64,000 nucleotides of DNA from Leptidea sinapis (GCF_905404315.1 NC_066270.1:13472001-13536000); one strand, 5' to 3'; shown: positions 9,672 to 22,706, numbered from the stretch's first letter. The notes: generated by a model from the letters alone, not told the origin. Numbers and translations are program-made.

Positions 9672-11777
9672 CAGTGCGTTCACAGTTATTTTACCTCTAG
9701 CCGTTATGTTAGCTAACCTGAGCGTTATATTGCCATATTCAGCTTCTATGACTCCCTCAAACGACAAGTTAAATTTTACGGTATTGATGATATTTTTTTC
9801 TTACAATATAATGATTTGAACGTAAAGTTTGTAATAAGATCTTTTGTTATCGGGACGGTTGAACGCATTCAAATTTATATTTGGAGTCATTACAGACATT
9901 TGCTTACCAAATTTTAATTTTTATTATGTAAAGGTTAATTTTCAATAATAATTACATCAGTGGGATATATTTATTATTATAGTCTATTTTTCTAACTTCC
10001 TAACAAATGTGGCGTACAGAGAAGCAGCTCGTACCAAGAGATAATTCGTACAGATCTTAAACTTAACAGAGAACGACTGAAATTAATGATTTTTATGCAG
10101 TGAATGAAAAGTATCGGGTAGAAGAGTAGAAATAATACGACAAGTTATTTTAATAGTTTTATTATTCGGATTCCGATGATAAAAAATATATCTATCTTAT
10201 AATATAATTTATACCTATCTTATAATATAATTTATACCTATCTTATCATATTAATTTCCGATCGCTTTGTTATTTAATGTAAGACTATACCTTTATATAT
10301 CTTTAAAAATATGCCTATCTAATAATATTATTTTCAAATAAAAAATAATTTAGTGATCGGGAGATTTCCGTCAGGAGCGAAGTTCGTTAATCCAATTTAA
10401 TAAACTGTTCAGTAAGATACGAAATGACAATAACAACAATATGAAAATAACTCACATAATATGTGTAAGCTTTTCAAAAGTATTTAACAAGTACCAAAGA
10501 ATTACCAACCCATTTATGAGTTGCTACTTTTTATCCTAAAAAGCACGTTTAGTGTAATATAACCACAATATATTCATCCGGATAATTATCTTAATCGGAA
10601 ATAAAGTATTTGCGTTTTAGGGTACCTGTCATTCATAGCTATCAAACGTTTTTTGCGATATTTCACTTTCTCATAAGAATTAGTGAAATAGAGTTTAGCA
10701 CAGCATTTTTTCGTAGGTAGGTATAATTTTCCATAATGTAGTACGACCTCCACAAAAATTGATATTAATTTTTAACTCTGCTAAGAGTTTCCCCAAAGTC
10801 GGTACCTCCTTTCTGACGGTATACATTTCTAATATTTTATTACGATAATATAATATTCTAGCACATAGATCCAAATCATCCAAAATATTTTTTTTTTTCT
10901 TGGATGCGTTTTTTTCCGGGCGTAGAAATTTTTTGAGAAGTGGATGCAGCAACTTCGGCTTCTTTAGTTATGGTGCTTACGGTTTGTTCAGATATTCCTG
11001 AAACAGGAAAAAAGTTTTATTTTATAAAGCCTATTTTATATAAAATTAAAAATAGCTGTGTATATAATTAGAGAGCTAATTCTTACCAATAATGTTCCTA
11101 TTTACATTTTTACCTAATCGTATCAAATACTACCAAACGACAATTGTAGTACTATCTAAAAAAATAGAGGTCAGCTTGGCATTTATATTATTTATTTATT
11201 CAAATTTAACCCACTCAAGGCGACTTATACTAATTGACAATGATTACTGTATTAAATTATGAAATCGTATAATATATGAAAAAGACAAATATAAAGGACA
11301 TAGAACTTGTATATCAAATTGAAGCAAATGATTGATTATATTACTATAAAAATAAAACATACAAAAAACATCACAAAATAGTTACTGTACTCGCAAGAAC
11401 AACAACAAGCAGTCTAACATTTATGGTGAGAGAAAATCAAAGTTGACGCGACAGAAATTATGTACTGATGGCGGTAACGCTAGGACATCAAGTTTCCACT
11501 AAAATTGGGAAAAATACTAAAGACGGGTAACCCTAATTTACATACCCTTCATGGCGGCAACTGGTTGAATTTTCTTTTTCTCTTTCACAGAAATCACGCA
11601 CCGATAGTATAATATTTCTTCCGCTACTTTGAATTCTTTTCAGCATGCTAACAGATGAAATATCACAAATATGAAAGAAAAACGTTAGGAAGTTCACAGA
11701 ACGACTCGACAGGAACACCAACATAAAAAAAACATATAATGACTTCTGTCAGAGGTAAAATAACTGTGAACGGACTG
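9672..11777 (-). mobile_element. Tc1-like DNA transposon with 27-bp inverted repeats, decayed
   Basis: Terminal inverted repeats at 9672-9698 and 11751-11777 match at 26 of 27 positions; both start CAGT and share CGTTCACAGTTATTTTACC. A TA dinucleotide follows the right end (11778-11779); the left flank is TT. CAGT ends and TA targets are usual for Tc1/mariner-type elements. Inside, on the minus strand, are two pieces of a transposase-like protein: 11680-11530 (RNIILSVRDFCEREKE) and 11006-10695 (see pseudogene). The total of 2,106 bp would suit an autonomous element. Confidence 0.7.
10695..11006 (-). pseudogene. Transposase-like N-terminal helix-turn-helix exon (relic)
   Basis: Reads GISEQTVSTITKEAE, then a lysine-rich linker, DDLDLCARI and VRKEVPTLGKLLAELK, then GGRTTLWKI. 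This layout (sequence-specific HTH, linker, D-D-x-D-x-C, then a 'PTL..LL..LK' helix) is typical of insect DDE-transposon proteins. A clean acceptor (CCTGTTTCAG) precedes it, so the parent gene had an intron. It stops soon after (PTYEKMLC, stop), and no catalytic domain was found downstream. The assignment to a DDE transposon is from remembered protein patterns, not a search. Confidence 0.55.
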
Positions 11778-14174
11778 TAGTATTTACATCCTCTTTGTAA
11801 GTACTGAGGACTGAGCACAGAACACGTTTACTCTAACGTGACTGAGTAACATAACAAAATATTTCTTATTGAGGCATCATGCATGGGAAGTGCTGACAAT
11901 CTTATTCATAAGAAAAACATGGGATCAAAATATGTAGAGAAACCCTCTTAGAAAAATCTTAAGAAATCCAGACATGTTCTTAAGCGCTGTATTGCCATAT
12001 TTGCTTTCATACTATACTTGTTTGAAATATTAAATATAAGATTAACTATTCCGATTTCTTTAAAGTTTATCGTTCGCTACCGCAGTGCCACCCTTATTGG
12101 ACGCGTTTTTACAGACACTTTTTCATACAGAGAGATAGTTCTCCCTACTTCTACCCTCCATAATTTGAATCAAAAACCTAGACAGGCTTTCGACCAGGCT
12201 TGTCATATGGGACAAATTATATATTTTCTTTCAGTATGCTTCTTGACGTCTTTACTTAATCTTCGAAGTTTTACTTCTTTTGACACATTAGGGACACATT
12301 ATAATGCTCAATGAAACTTAGTTATACGATAATCAATCTATTTATAATCCAAATTTCAATTGTATAATTTAAATACAATCGACCAAATGTTTGAATTGGA
12401 GGAGTTCTATCTATGACAATGTGAATGATACAACTATCTTTATTCCTAATTGTATAAAATAATTTAATGAAAATTAAGTTATATTATTTTATTTTTAAGC
12501 TACATCTGAAAGAACTATTAATACAATCAGTGAAGAGCGAGGTTGCAGCAACCAACCAATTTTTAGATGTTTTTTTGATGTGCCTACAATGTTAGGAAAG
12601 CGTGAGGCCACAATTTTTTTTCCCACAAGCACCTTAATCACAAATAATACACATAAAATTTTATATAAGAGAAATCATAGTTTTGTTTAAATTTATAAAC
12701 ATTTATCACTTAGCCAGCTTAACAGCAGATCTTGGTGGTGTTTCATTAATGTAAACGACCTGATTTGGGGAAAAAATCTATAGTGGGTAACCCTATCTTA
12801 CAAACATGAGTCGTGACAGCAGACAGACTGATACATTTAGGACATACTAGCGGATAGTGTAATTTTGCTTGGTTATTTTCTGGATGGAATCGTTTTTGCT
12901 ATGATTTAATTACCGAAACAAAAGAATAGCTTTAAGAAATGACAAGATAGTAATGCCAACCTCACGGGATGGTAAAATGAAAAAAGATGTAGGCAAAACA
13001 ACTGTAAACGGACTGATAGAAATATATTTTCACAGCTAATATTTAATAATTCTAACTTTAAATTAAGACTAATAAATAATTATTTTGTTTGACCCATGGA
13101 ATATTTAGCATCCCATGTTTTTAAATAACCTAAAAATGCAATAATGGTGCATATATATTTGATCTCCTTTATACCTCCCATAGGTACTTAAAGAAAGTAT
13201 AAAAAAACATTAGCTATTAATATGCTATATTATTAGATTTTAATATGAATTTCTAAATAAAATATTGATAAATGTTTTGTCTTACACAAAGAGAACACAA
13301 TATAATTGCAGCTTTTTTTTAAATTAATGTTCACGTTGTTTCGTGGTGCCAACTGTTTACTGATAGATGTCCCTTAATTATAATAATTATGTTTTATTTA
13401 TTATGCATTTTTTACTATAAATAAATAGATCGATGTTTAAAATTTCTAAATGATAAGAAGATTACTGCTTTTGTTACCCACTGCACTAGTTGAAAAAGAA
13501 TAATAAATAAAAAAATAATACCGAAAGGTAGGGAAACAGTATTCCCACTTCCCAGATTTCTTTGATTCATTTGTGTTTTGTGTTAAATTTTTAATTACCA
13601 ACCTAAACAGAAATTAAAATCAAGCTAAATTACATGTAAACATCATATAAACTTAACAAGCACTACGACTCGAATAGTACTGGTTGGCTGTATATAGAAT
13701 ATATTATATCTATTGCACATGTTCACATGTTAAATATGGAGGTGTGATGGAGTCGAAGAATTCAAGATTTTTATGTTAGTGGATAATATGTTATAGGGTA
13801 TGTAGACTTACTAATTGTGGTATCATTGGTTTCTTTATTATTTGAAGGTGCTATTACAATTATTTTGGATAGCACAGAGTTAAAGTTATTGACGGAATTT
13901 GAGGGAGAGACTGACAGACTTAACTGTGAAAACAAATCTAGTGGGATTCCGTAATTTTAATATTAAAGCAGAGTATAGTCGTTTTATAGTACATGGTACA
14001 TATTATGTTGCATTTAAGAATATTATACTTAAAATATATGCTCAACTCTCAATAAACTAACTGTTAGATAACAATTTATGAAACCATCATGTGTCCTTTC
14101 GGTTATGCGTAATTCGACGGTCAACGACGTGACTATTTTATACTTCGATCTTAAACTGTAACTGTTTTGTGTAA
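11778..14174. other. Intergenic between Tc1-like element and the ZNF800-like gene
   Basis: AT-rich. Apart from the repeat at 12770-13025, nothing coding is evident. The ORF at 12018-12314 has no recognisable motif and is taken as spurious. The proximal promoter of the zinc-finger gene should lie in the last few hundred bases. Confidence 0.5.
12770..13025 (-). repeat. Second, diverged end of the Tc1-like element
   Basis: Shares GGGTAACCCTA and the terminal motif (CAGTCCGTTTACAGTTGTTT, minus strand, ending near 13013) with 11520-11777, in the same orientation. The opposite terminus was not found, so this is a truncated related copy. Confidence 0.5.
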
Positions 14175-14182
14175 CATCGATA
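14175..14182 (+). promoter_or_regulatory. ATCGAT (DRE-like) motif before the ZNF800-like start
   Basis: CATCGATA, 7 of 8 bases of the insect DNA-replication-related element TATCGATA, 26 bp before the start codon. Known DREs are bound by DREF in housekeeping promoters; the role here is inferred from position only. Confidence 0.35.
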
Positions 14183-14208
14183 AAAGGATGGCTAATTAAC
14201 ATATTGTA

Positions 14209-17200
14209 ATGTTTAGAGATATAGAGATGGCCAACAATAAAGTAAATTATAATAAGACGAAAGGAAGAGATGAGAAAATTAGAGTAGCAAAAGGCTCTGC
14301 TTTTAATAGTGAAGATACAGATGAGGCTGATTGTTCTATTCTTCGAAAACCAATAAAGACTAGTGTGACTGGATTTGCTCAAGCTAGAAAAATATTCGAT
14401 TTCGCAACTGAAGAAGTAAGTTTAAACTAATAAAAATTAATATTTAGGCTAATATTAAGAATATAAAACATAAACTTAATGTAGATAAATAACATAATTT
14501 TAACCATAAATGTATTTTTTGTTTTAGCTAAAACAGTTATTATCAAATGAATGTGATTTGTTATATGAATGCAAAGTGTGCAGAAACATATTTCGCAGTT
14601 TGGTGAACCTTATATCACACAAAAGAATTTATTGCAAAGAAAAATTTAATGATGTTAAACATGGGCACTTTTTGAATAATACTTTAACCGTGAGTAGCTT
14701 CTTCATAAAACATGACAACAGGTAGCAGGGTATATTTTTATTCTCCTATTATATACCTAACAATATCCTATTTTAATTTCATAGGCAAATGAAGTTTCAA
14801 AAATAAAGGCATTAGAAATAGCATATCAACAGTCATTAAAGGATAATATGAAAATAGAAGATATTGATAATAATGAACGAATACCACTTACAAAAGACTT
14901 ATCATCAGTTGTTGAGAATATTGTTACATCCCGTGGTATAAAAGATAGTGACTTGGAGAGTCAACAAGTTGTTCTTCAAAATATACCTAAAACATCAGTT
15001 GCTGTTTACCAAAATGTTTTATACAACTGTGATAAAAATGATGATATGAAAACTCAGGTATGTTGATGAAAATGACTGTGTTTAAATTTCAAGAATCAAA
15101 ATTGACTATATATCAATGTCTTTTTAATATTAATAAAATTCCACTTCATTGATTTTAGGTAAAAGAAATTGAATCATTACTTACAAAGGATTCAGCTGTT
15201 TTGCAAAAAGATGGAACTTTTAAAGTTGAACAAAGTAATTTTGATCCAGATAATGTTATACAAATTAGTGATGAAGATGATGCTAGTGGTGATTTAGAAC
15301 TGAAGTGCAAGAAGTGTAAGTTACTTATGTTATTAAAACTGAAATTTCTAATTGAAAATCTGGATTACCTATTTGACTCATTATTCTATTTATCTATTTA
15401 AATCAATAATAATATTGTGTACTAATTGTGAAATACTTACAATATCCTATTCATTTAGGTTTTATATACATCTAAAAATTTTTTTTCCATATTAACCTGA
15501 TTGTTGTTGTTATGGAAAATTTCAGGTGACCAAAAATTTTCCACACAAAAAACTCTGAAATCCCATATGAAGACAAAACATGTAGAAACACGTCTGGTCT
15601 ATCCATGTCCTGATTGCTTAGAAATATTCTCTACATCATGGAGTGTTTATCGACATCTCTTTAAGATTCACCGGTGAGTACCTACTCATTTGATATGAGT
15701 GTCACCTAGAGGCAATAATATGATTTGATGATGAATAATAATAATTGTAGTTATACTGACACAGTCTGTTTCTACTTCAGACACATTGGTTACTATTATT
15801 ATCTTATTGATAAAAAAAATATTTGGTTATAATTTTATTTGATGTCAAACCACAATTAATATATTCCTCCTGTTCAGTTTTAAAAATATTGTAAAATTGA
15901 ATAGAATTAGTAGATTATAGATCAACACACTAGAATTAATTCAACAGTTTGCTTACAAAACTTTAAAGTTATTATTTTAGTAAAGGTATTCCATTACACC
16001 AGAATGTAATAAATATAATATAGATGTGTGTTTAACTATAATTTTTAACCTTTAAAGTTTCTTTCTGTAATTAAGTAATTCAAGCATGTTATCTTGCCAC
16101 CTAAATAGCTATTTAAACTAAAGTGCTTCCCTCACAATTTCTGTTTTGACAGCTTTTAGATGTAGTTGTAAAAGTTGAATCCTGGTGACCAGTAATACAG
16201 GTATTTTACTACCTACCACAGGCACTGGGGATCCACAATCAAAACTTGTGTTCCCTGTATTTATATATGTATGTAATTTTGGTTGTTTGTGAGAAATGAA
16301 GATATATTATTATTATTATCTATCACAGCCCTCATCAGTTTTATTTTGTTTTCAGTAAAATTTGTGTTAATTTGAATAAAAGTGAAATTTTTAAACATGT
16401 ATGAGTTGTGTGATTGTGATGATAGTATTTAGTGCTATTTTTCTGTTTGTGATGAGTGTTTGCATATTTGACTAAGGATATGTATTAAGTAGAGAACATA
16501 ATTTATTCAATTTTATCTGTGTTAGAGGAGGACAAATTAGCTTATCGGTCATATCATGGTATTATATAGAAGAAGTAAGGGATGTTACTTTAAAATAACA
16601 AATTGTCTCAACTCTATATTTTTGTTTTAAGTATATAATAAAGTCCCAGCTACTGTTCAGGCATTATCTATAAATAAATTTAAATGTTTTATTAAAAAAT
16701 GGCTCAGTTGTAAATCCTATTACTCCATAGCTTAATATCTAAGTGATCGGACAGCCTGGTACTAGATTATGATTATTTTATAGCGATAGAAATGACTGTA
16801 TAATATTATATATTTTTATTGAAAAGAGCTCAAAAAAAGAATGCCGGGAGAGTTTCTTGCGCAGCTTCTTCTCTCTCAGAGCGCCATTTGTTTCCGAAGC
16901 GGTAGTAGTATCGAGTTAGAAATTACATCAAAAATAATTCTAAAGGAATCAATTTTGACAAAAAAATGCCTTTTAGTAAAACTGCAGCGCAGATTCGAAG
17001 AATGCGGGAATCGATTCAGGCAAAGGCGTTCCGAAGAAATAATCCGCCAGCATTTTACGAGAAGCGTAAGGGTAATGCGAAAACTGGCCCTCCGCAGAAG
17101 ATAAGTGAGGAAGACAGGATGGACCAAGAGAACCAGGTACTTAGAATTTTTGTTATGCCCTTCAATCAATTACTGTTTTTCGACGACTTGTTATTGAATA

Positions 17201-20200
17201 CCTAAGCATACCAAAACCACAGAATTTATTTATTGTCCAGTTAGCACGTCAGTAACACTTACACTAATTAGAAAAAAATACTAACAAAAAGGGTATATTA
17301 ATGAATAATTGGATGAATAATCAATAACAATTTCAATGTTCTCCGCGTACCTTAGTATTTCAGAAACCAAGGAAGTCCACCCATCATTGAATGGGTCCCA
17401 TTGAGTGTTCTTGTCCAAGAGCGAAGTTAAAATGTCATTGAACGCGATATAGGTGCCATGGCTCGGGCAAGGTAGGGGTACGATGAAGTGGGACCACGAA
17501 AAGTTTATTTTTTCGTGGGCGAAGAATATTAAATTTAGGGACACATATAATACACATAATTTAATTTTCTAGCGTATACCTAGACGACCCGACAGCCCGA
17601 AAATGAACAATTAAGTATGGTTCCGCATTAATTAGAGTTTTAATTTATATTAACGTGCGATGCGTTCCGACCGCTGTAGAAGACAAAACTAAATCATATG
17701 TACTTTTATGAGACAGTTGTAAAAACCCGAGTGGTGCGAGTGTGCGGCGAAAATCGCATTAATGACGCCACTCGTGCTGTTTGACCCCCTTTACAAATGT
17801 TGCATACAGTATGGAAACAGCTTATATGAAATAAATGTAGGTACATACTTGTTAGCATATTAGCTGACGATATACCAAAAATTAACGAAATCCGTACAGT
17901 GGTTTTGTCAAAAAGTAGGCTTTTCATTTTGAACAAATTTAAACGTCCTGTAAGATTTGTGTTGCTGGGTCAAAATTTTTCATAGTATTATGTCCTATGG
18001 TATATTGTTATGGGGCAGTGCGGCCGATATTAATACTATCTTTGTGCTGCAGAAGAGGGCTATTCGCGCGATTTATAACCTAGGTCCTAAAGAATCATTA
18101 AGAGAAAAATTTAAAGAAATAAACATTTTGACTGTTGCTTCTCAATACATTTTCGATAATGTTTTGTATGTTCATAAGCACATTGAGGAATTTTCTAGAA
18201 ACTGTGACATTCATAATGTTAACACGAGGAACAAACATAAACTTGTTATGCCTACGACTCGGTTGGGTCGAGTTAGTAAGTCTTTTGTTGGGCGATGTTT
18301 ATGCTTCTACAATATGATCCCAGAAAATGTACAAAACAAATGTGTTACGAAATTTAAAAGAATTGTTAAAAAACGTTTGTGTGGGAAAGGTTATTATAGC
18401 ATAAACGATTTTCTTAATGACACCACGGACTGGGAATAAAGCGAACACCCTCAGGCTCTTTAATTATAAATGTTTATTGTACGATATTACATTGTAATCC
18501 ATATTTTATATAAAAAAAAAACCCGCTGAGTTTCTTGCGCCCATTCTTCTCAGGTCTGAGGCAGTCTCTTTTGAATGGGTGGTAGATTTTGACGTTCAAT
18601 AAGTGATTTTAAATCCTATTTTGAATAAAAATATTTGAATTTGAATGATTCAATGAACTTGAATATTTCAATATCATAAGGTGGCCGCGGTGTTGCCGAT
18701 TTGCCTAGTTGCCTTTGAATTGCGCCGCCCGCGGCCGTCAAAGAGATACACATGCCGGCGGTGTCTCTTTGACTGCGGCGCTATTCAAAGGCAAGGTCAA
18801 CGTCGCCCGGCGTAGGGAAGGTCATCTTCTATCAATAATTAGCTTTCTTTAAAGGGAGTTGTTATCGATAAATAATAAGCTGTTTGAGTCTATTTTGAAA
18901 TTGTTCTGTAATGATTATTGTAAGAATACTACACCTACCTAGGTATTTAAAACTAAGCAGCTTCAGAATTTTTATTATTATAAATTATGAAGAAGTTTAG
19001 AGATAATGATTGTGAATAATGAAGAACTAAACAATAACAATTTATTACTTGTTTGTAATTTGAAAGCAACCTATCAAAACCCGTACCAACTTACTTTTTT
19101 TTATTTCTTTTTTTTTATGAAAATAAGGGACAAGACGAGCAGGACGCACAGCTGATGGTAATGGATACGCCCTGCCCATTAGAATGCAGTACCACCAAAA
19201 TCCTGAGCGGCACTACAACTGCGCTCGTCGCCTTGAGACATAAGATGTTAGGTCTCATTTGCCCAGTAATTTCACTAGCTACAGCGCCCTTCCGACCGAA
19301 GCAGTAATGCTAACACATTACTGCTTCACGGCAGAAATAGGCGCCGTTGTGGTATGCATAATAATGTTACAGTTTTGCGCGTAAAAGAGTTGTGGTAGCA
19401 CAATTAGGCGACAGGTGTAAGAGATTTTATTAATAACTTGACAAATGACACTAAATTATTATACTATAAGATATATATACACATACATACATATACGAAA
19501 CAAGAGAGCATGCTATGAAATATTTTAAACAAGTACTGATCCGGTAAACGTTTATTTGCGATATATAAAATATAAATTCAGAACCCCGCGTCCGCTTATT
19601 GTATGAATTGTCATATTATATAATGAAATCTTTTTTTTTAATTCCGGTTTTAATGCCCATTCTTCGGTTGCCCGGAACCGTCATTTTGTGTCGTCCAGTA
19701 TCAAAATAATTTGAATTGTAAAACAAATATAATACATGCAAAGCATTCTTTTATAATTTTAATATTAACATTGACAATATGAACAATACAGTACTGGTAT
19801 TTCAGAATTGTTATTTAAAGCTTATTTATTTAGTAATTCTGGGATACAATACTATAAATGGTACAATCATAATTCGTTTCATAGTCAATCAGAGCAACCA
19901 ATTTGTTCATTTGATGACAAACATCGTATAATTAAAATCGAAGACGAGAAATCAACCTGGCGGTAAAATATACGTAAAAAAAAAAATTCAATACTGTAAA
20001 ATGCGAAATATATAATTATTTAATGGATCTAATCATATTGAAACGAATAGTTTTATTAACCCGAAATAGACCAACCGTTTGTCAGTCTTCTTGTCAATGA
20101 ACGATAACTACTCTTGTGAGAGTAGGTACAACCGCCAATAACGCATTAACAATTTTTATGTTTATTGTTTTATCATCACATTCTACATGTTCTTATGGTC

Positions 20201-22706
20201 TCTTAAAATTGGATATTTTTTGGTGAATTACAGGCGTGGATGGACAACATGGAAGGCGATGGAGAATTGCCGCGATGTGGTGGTTGTGGACGAACTTTTG
20301 AGCGGCGGGCAGCCTTGGTGGCACACACCAACACATGTCAACCGAGATCTAGAGCACTGGCCCGGCGACCACAAGAAACTAAGAAAATCGAAATACAAAT
20401 AAGAAAAGACTACAATAAGGAGCCGACTTATTTGACTTTGCAGGCAAAATCCCAAGGTAATTTAAATAACAAGTCTATTGCCTGATTGTCTAGCTCTATT
20501 CCCAGTAAAATATACATTATTAATTGCGCATTATTCTTTAGATGACATATCAAATGAAGGAAAGGAAAACACAAATGAAGGATCGCCAGCTAAAAATCTA
20601 CCCCAACAAGAAAAAATTCAAAAAAGTCACGGAAGTACGTTGACTGAAGCTATTATGAGCATAGTTGGTGTAAATAGTAAAGACGAGGATGAGAATGAAA
20701 TGTCAGAATATAGGGACCAAAATGCATGTATTGAAAAGTTGGAACCTCTATATAAACTACCTTACTCACACCAAGCCGAAAAAAGTAACTTTGACATGTT
20801 AAAACAAAAGCTTCTGCAGGATGCCGACATACTTCAGCTCATATGTAAAAAATGTGATTGTAAATTTCAAGAAATCACTCAACTCTTCGATCATATAGCG
20901 ATACATTATAAATGGATGCGATATGCGTGTAAACTTTGCAATTTTAAACATTACGAATTTGAAAAAGTACCAGAGCACGTAAAAATTGTACACAAACTGA
21001 AGGGTGACAATGATTTTTACTGTAGTACAGTTAAAGCAATTAATGGACTTGAAGCAACCGAACTTGTTGAATCTAATGAAGATCAAAATGACATAAATGA
21101 TACAAGCCCCAATTCTAGACGACTAAGTAGATGTTCCAGTGATTCTAGCAAACTTTCTGATGATAGCTCTTCAAGCACTTCTCGTTTGGATAATGTTGGA
21201 TCGAGAAAAAGAAAGATGAATACATTCCGAAATACTTCAAAAAAGAAGAAGGAAATTGGTATGTTAACAATTACCATTTTTAATTTGATTTATTAATTAT
21301 GCTTTAATAGTAAACTAAATAATTGTAATTATTAACTAGATGATTTGCATATATTTGTTGCAGAGTTCAAAAATGAAGAAAAAGATGGTGATACTTCCGT
21401 TCAAAAAGAAATTCCTCTTAGCGAGATTGAGTCTTCATCTAATTCCCGTGGATTTGAAGAAAACTCGTCAGACATTGACGATTCTGATGAAAAAACTCCA
21501 AAAACGCCTGTCAAAGACTGTAAACCTATCAATACTAGGCCTGTTCGTAAGAGAACGAAGCCAGTGAATAATGACTTTTTATATGATCTTTCTACTCTTC
21601 TGAAAAAAGAAGTTCAAAGTCAAAGAGATTCACTAGTTATGAATAGTGTTAAAACTGCCGCCACTAAAAAGAAATCCCAAGATTTTCTTAATAATTTTAA
21701 AACATTAAACAAAGATTGTCTTGGAGCTTTGTATACACTATCAAAAAAGTCATGTGATTGTAGTAAAGCGCATATGAAAACAGAATTTCCCCGAGCTTTA
21801 AAATCAGAAAAAGAACAAAGAATTTCTAATATATTTGTTAGGCCTATGTTGCCTAAAATAACACGTTCAGATAAAGTTTCGCCTGCCAAACTAGATCCAG
21901 AAAATAGGACTAAGAAAGACACAATTCTCACGACTACTCAACCTGAGACTCAACCAACAGATGACACAAATGAAAATCCGAAAACTAGTAAACCTTGTCA
22001 ATCTGAAAGTGATCCATCTGATGACAAACCAGTACCTTTAAAACCTTGTGATAATACTGTTGAAATACATATAAAAAACAATACATTAGAATCAAAACAG
22101 GAAAATTCTAGTAGTAGTATAAAGAAAAATGTCAGATTACCCATTGCAGTTCCGATTAAATTAAACAAAAGTCTAGATCTAATAAGGAATCCGTTAATCA
22201 AGAAAAATATTTCTGATTTTGATAAAGCTGGGATGAAAACTAAAATTGTTGTTATTAAACAAATTAATAGAAAAGATGGAACTAAGACTATTAATGCCCC
22301 ATTAACGCTGCAAACCATAAAGTTGAAAAAAGATCCTAAATTACTAACAGCTAATGAAGAAAAATCTGAAAAAGTAGTTGTTGTGCAAGTTCCCAAAGTG
22401 GATTGTGTCCTTCCACGCCCAGGATTACCAATTCAAAATAACGAAAATGACAATTTATCGGATAAAGTTATTCCTACAGTTTTCAACAGTCAAATCATCA
22501 GAACTTCACCTGACACTGAGAAAATCTGTGAAAATCATGAACTGCACAAAAGTAATATAGATCAGATAAATGAAAGCAGCACAGATGTAAATGATACAAA
22601 GTTACCTCTAGAAGAAGTATGTGTAAATGAAGAAACTGTATCATCTAATACCGAAAATTTGGTCACACCTAATGTAGATATTACCTCAGACCAGAACAGT
22701 GTATAA
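14209..22706 (+). CDS. ZNF800-like C2H2 zinc-finger protein, 9 exons, 1129 aa
   Basis: Coding exons: 14209-14415, 14528-14689, 14785-15057, 15159-15315, 15526-15673, 16977-17136, 20234-20456, 20542-21258, 21364-22706. All borders are GT/AG, and the phases sum to 3,390 nt ending in TAA. An in-frame TAA lies 12 bases before the ATG. Fingers: 84-105 (CKVC...HKRIYC, a C2HC finger), 264-285, 294-315, 384-404 (C2HC), 545-565 and 573-594. The first finger with its leader (LLYECKVCRNIFRSLVNLIS) and the paired fingers YACKLC...HVKIVH match the vertebrate ZNF800 pattern in order. The C-terminal 450 residues are Ser/Lys/Thr-rich and low in complexity. It is probably a nuclear DNA-binding regulator; the target is unknown. 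Introns 5 and 6 hold LINE and SINE copies. Confidence 0.9.
16130..16325 (+). mobile_element. Possible LINE 3' tail with (ATT)n end, intron 5 of ZNF800-like gene
   Basis: A run ending GAAATGAAGATATATTATTATTATTATC, with no coding remnant before it, resembles a LINE 3' untranslated end with a trinucleotide tail. Family not recognised. Confidence 0.35.
16628..16950 (+). mobile_element. LINE C 3' end next to exon 6 of the ZNF800-like gene
   Basis: C-terminal RT peptide YNKVPATVQALSINKFKCF then IKKWLSCKSYYSIA and a stop near 16733, followed by a 3' UTR containing GCCGGGAGAGTTTCTTGCGC and GAGCGCCATTTGTTTCCGAA. The fragment ends within about 30 bp of the splice acceptor at 16976. Confidence 0.75.
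17955..18650 (+). mobile_element. LINE B 3' copy (best preserved), intron 6
   Basis: Open C-terminal RT segment 17957-18439: YGILLWGSAADINTIFVLQK, KRAIRAIYNLG, VGRCLCFYNMIPENVQNK and GKGYYSINDFLNDTTDW. The 3' UTR then has CCCGCTGAGTTTCTTGCGCC and TTCTTCTCAGGTCTGAGGCA, and the end is a short AAATATTTGAATTTGAA tail rather than poly(A). Such microsatellite tails are usual for CR1-like LINEs. Other copies: 6345, 41880, 44830, 48595 (minus), 58510 (minus). Confidence 0.88.
18709..18794. repeat. GC-rich 86-bp hairpin
   Basis: TTGCCTTTGAATTGCGCCGC on the left pairs with GCGGCGCTATTCAAAGGCAA on the right, and TCAAAGAGATACAC with GTGTCTCTTTGA, around a short ATGCCGGCG loop. It stands out as a GC-rich block in AT-rich intron DNA directly after the LINE B tail. 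Confidence 0.8.
19108..19385 (-). mobile_element. SINE-like element (LINE A partner family), intron 6
   Basis: Plus-strand sequence starts with a T-run and TATGAAAATAAGGGACAAGA, so the element is on the minus strand with its A-tail at 19108. It carries the family landmarks GCCCAGTAATTTCACTAGCT, CTTGAGACATAAGATGTTA and GGCGCCGTTGTGGTA. The head is truncated. Confidence 0.8.

Noticed and set aside
12018..12314. 98-codon plus-strand ORF in the intergenic region
   Set aside because: No motif, no flanking splice sites, hydrophobic low-complexity reading typical of AT-rich DNA.
16841..17104. Plus-strand ORF overlapping exon 6 of the ZNF800-like gene in another frame
   Set aside because: Shadow frame; the splice-consistent frame gives the KIHRKTAAQIRRMRESIQAK continuation.
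17281..17544. Minus-strand ORF reading WDPFNDGWTSLVSEIL
   Set aside because: Looks protein-like but is antisense within an intron of the ZNF800-like gene, with no matching exon; could be TE debris, not supportable.
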